Below are positions 5,976 through 7,077 of a DNA stretch of 7,077 bases, piece after piece (positions within the stretch are counted from its first letter, which is position 1; every line of letters begins with the position of its first letter). The notes below the pieces were generated by a model, which was not told where the DNA came from, searched no databases, and saw only the letters and a list, made by a program, of their open reading frames with translations. The translations under genes were made by a program, and so were the position numbers. The DNA is from Chloroflexota bacterium (lineage in GTDB: Bacteria > Chloroflexota > UBA4733), in the NCBI GenBank assembly GCA_025449435.1, contig JANWJO010000124.1, positions 1 to 7,077 of the forward strand, read 5' to 3'.

Positions 5976-6890
5976 ATGACCTGGCTAGCGACGCCCTCCA
6001 GCGTGCGAGCGGGGGTTGAGGCCTATCTGGGTAGCCCGGTGGTTGATGCGACTAATCAACGCGGCGGGTTTTCTCCCGGCGTGGCGGCACGGTTACGTAC
6101 CGCCAGCGGCATTACAGTTTTTGCGAAGGCAGCCGGTCCAGAACCGAACGAGGATACCCCGCGCTTCCACCGCCGGGAGGCGAACATAGCGGCACATCTA
6201 CCAGCGCACGCTCCCGTGTCGCGGTTGCTGTGGACGCACGATGAGGGCGAGCGCGGCTGGATTGCATTGGTGTACGCCGACGTCGCCGGGCGGCAACCGG
6301 TGGTGCCCTGGCAGGCCAGCGAACTTCAACAGGTCATGGACGGCATGGTGGCACTTCACCAGGCGCTGACGCCCAGCCCGATCACCGCGCCAGCTGTAGC
6401 CAAGTGGCTCAGCGAGAACGGCTTGGGCTGGACCCACTTGCTTGCTTCACCTCTGGAGGGGATACCGGCACTGGCCCGCGATCACCTGCCAGAGCTTGCA
6501 GCGCTCGAACAACTTGCGCCAGCGGCGAGCACTGGTGAAACGCTGCTGCACTTCGACATCCGCGCCGACAATGTGCTGCTCACCGATCAAGGTGCCATCT
6601 TTGTCGACTGGCCGCACGCCCATATCGGCGCCGCATGGGTCGACGTCGTGTTCTTTGCGCCGAGCGTGGCGATGCAAGGCGGGCCGGACCTGGCATCGTT
6701 GCTCGCGATGCATCCGGCAGCGCAGCACGCCAGCCCTGCCGCTATCGATGCCGTGTTAGCGGCAGTGGCCGGCTTCTTCATCGAACGCTCGCTGCAAGCG
6801 CCACCTCCTGGCCTCGCAGGGGTGCGCCTTTTTCAGCGAGCACAAGGGGACGTGGCACTGCGCTGGCTGGCGCGCCGAAGGCAGTGGTAG
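5976..6890 (+). CDS. APH-like phosphotransferase (aminoglycoside phosphotransferase/choline kinase fold)
   Basis: 304 aa, a soluble kinase-fold protein that would transfer the ATP gamma-phosphate to a small hydroxylated molecule; the substrate is unknown. The start is ATG 5976 (MTWLATPSSVRAGVEAYLG), because homologues begin close to this WxxLPxxVRxxVE region; ATG 5940 would add 12 residues. Motifs: a glycine-rich turn GGFSPG (30-35), likely ATP-contacting K51 (VFAKAAG), helix-C acidic residue candidate E68 (HRREAN), the catalytic Brenner motif H192-x-D194-x-x-x-x-N199 (HFDIRADN), and metal-binding D211 in VDWPHA. The catalytic residues are all present, so it should be active. The family includes resistance enzymes, but this branch (FSPGVAARL, VDWP) resembles chromosomal actinobacterial-type proteins of unknown substrate, and nothing here indicates drug resistance. 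It lies 74 nt after the aldolase on the same strand and is probably co-transcribed. Confidence 0.88.
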   Translation: MTWLATPSSVRAGVEAYLGSPVVDATNQRGGFSPGVAARLRTASGITVFAKAAGPEPNEDTPRFHRREANIAAHLPAHAPVSRLLWTHDEGERGWIALVYADVAGRQPVVPWQASELQQVMDGMVALHQALTPSPITAPAVAKWLSENGLGWTHLLASPLEGIPALARDHLPELAALEQLAPAASTGETLLHFDIRADNVLLTDQGAIFVDWPHAHIGAAWVDVVFFAPSVAMQGGPDLASLLAMHPAAQHASPAAIDAVLAAVAGFFIERSLQAPPPGLAGVRLFQRAQGDVALRWLARRRQW

Positions 6891-6895
6891 CAGAT

Positions 6896-6993
6896 ACGGA
6901 CCCCTCATTAAAGGTTCCCCAGGAGGGGAACCGAGCGGACGCACTGCTGGTGGACAACCGGGCCATCAGCGGCTGGGCAATCATGCTTCCGGC
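6896..6993 (+). repeat. Dispersed intergenic repeat, copy 2 (structured)
   Basis: 98 bp starting 5 nt after the kinase stop codon, in the same orientation to its upstream gene as copy 1. The main hairpin GGTTCCCC (6913-6920) / GGGGAACC (6925-6932) is unchanged in both arms; only the loop differs (AGGA for AAGA). The second stem is CTGCTGG (6944-6950) with CCATCAG (6963-6969): its closing pair is C-G instead of the T-A of copy 1, while one inner pair is lost. It ends 23 bp before the stop codon of the minus-strand gene at the right edge, so here it lies between convergent genes. Confidence 0.85.
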
Positions 6994-7016
6994 GCAATGT
7001 ACCCCTTCGTTACCGC

Positions 7017-7077
7017 CTACCGCGGGGTGTCGCCGTTGCAGTCGCAGTAGTTTTGTTCGTTGATCGCCAGATTGAGG
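7017..7077 (-). CDS. C-terminal end of a minus-strand gene, cut off by the window
   Basis: Reading leftward from the right edge, 19 codons end in TAG at 7019-7017: LNLAINEQNYCDCNGDTPR. Almost every codon from ATC to ACC ends in C, which is the third-position pattern expected for a real gene in this genome and makes chance less likely despite the short length. The tail carries a Cys-x-Cys pair near the C-terminus. Too short to name a family. Confidence 0.45.
   Translation of the reverse strand, partial: LNLAINEQNYCDCNGDTPR

Overview
This is 7.1 kb of ordinary-looking, GC-rich bacterial chromosome with densely packed genes on both strands. I see no mobile element, CRISPR array, tRNA or rRNA. 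A Chloroflexota-type organism (or a neighbouring soil/aquatic lineage) is the best guess. The hint is the secreted protein at 3086-4570, which ends in a short SH3-like module (key words [23 protein letters not shown]) of a kind I associate with Chloroflexota exported proteins. This assignment is an inference from memory of families, not a search result.

Layout from left to right. (1) The 3' part of a short-chain dehydrogenase (SDR), cut by the left edge, is on the plus strand. (2) Six bases later, convergent to it, is a zinc-type medium-chain alcohol dehydrogenase with an altered catalytic-zinc site. (3) Diverging from the alcohol dehydrogenase are a small two-helix membrane protein and, 17 nt behind it, type I methionine aminopeptidase (map). 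(4) A 227-bp gap, which holds a doubtful minus-strand ORF, leads to a secreted three-part protein: signal peptide plus amidotransferase-like fold, beta-sandwich, and SH3-like tail. (5) A 251-bp gap begins with copy 1 of an approximately 98-bp repeat and leads to an FbaB/DhnA-type class I fructose-bisphosphate aldolase. (6) 74 nt after the aldolase comes an APH-like phosphotransferase/kinase. (7) Copy 2 of the same repeat starts 5 nt after the kinase stop codon, followed by the last 19 codons of a minus-strand gene that runs off the right edge.

How the genes relate: the small membrane protein and map look co-transcribed, as do aldolase and kinase. The two oxidoreductases at the left are convergent and so are not one operon. 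There is no visible pathway linking the whole window; it reads as housekeeping genes (map, fbaB) mixed with accessory metabolism.

The most unusual item is the repeat pair at 4577-4674 and 6896-6993. The two copies are 84/98 identical without gaps, have the same orientation, and start 6 and 5 nt after a stop codon. Each carries a perfectly preserved 8-bp hairpin and a second stem with one compensatory change. It could be a 3'-UTR or terminator-like element or a dispersed intergenic RNA family. I could not match it to a known class. The second most unusual is the alcohol dehydrogenase, where the zinc-ligand His and its partner Asp are both replaced.
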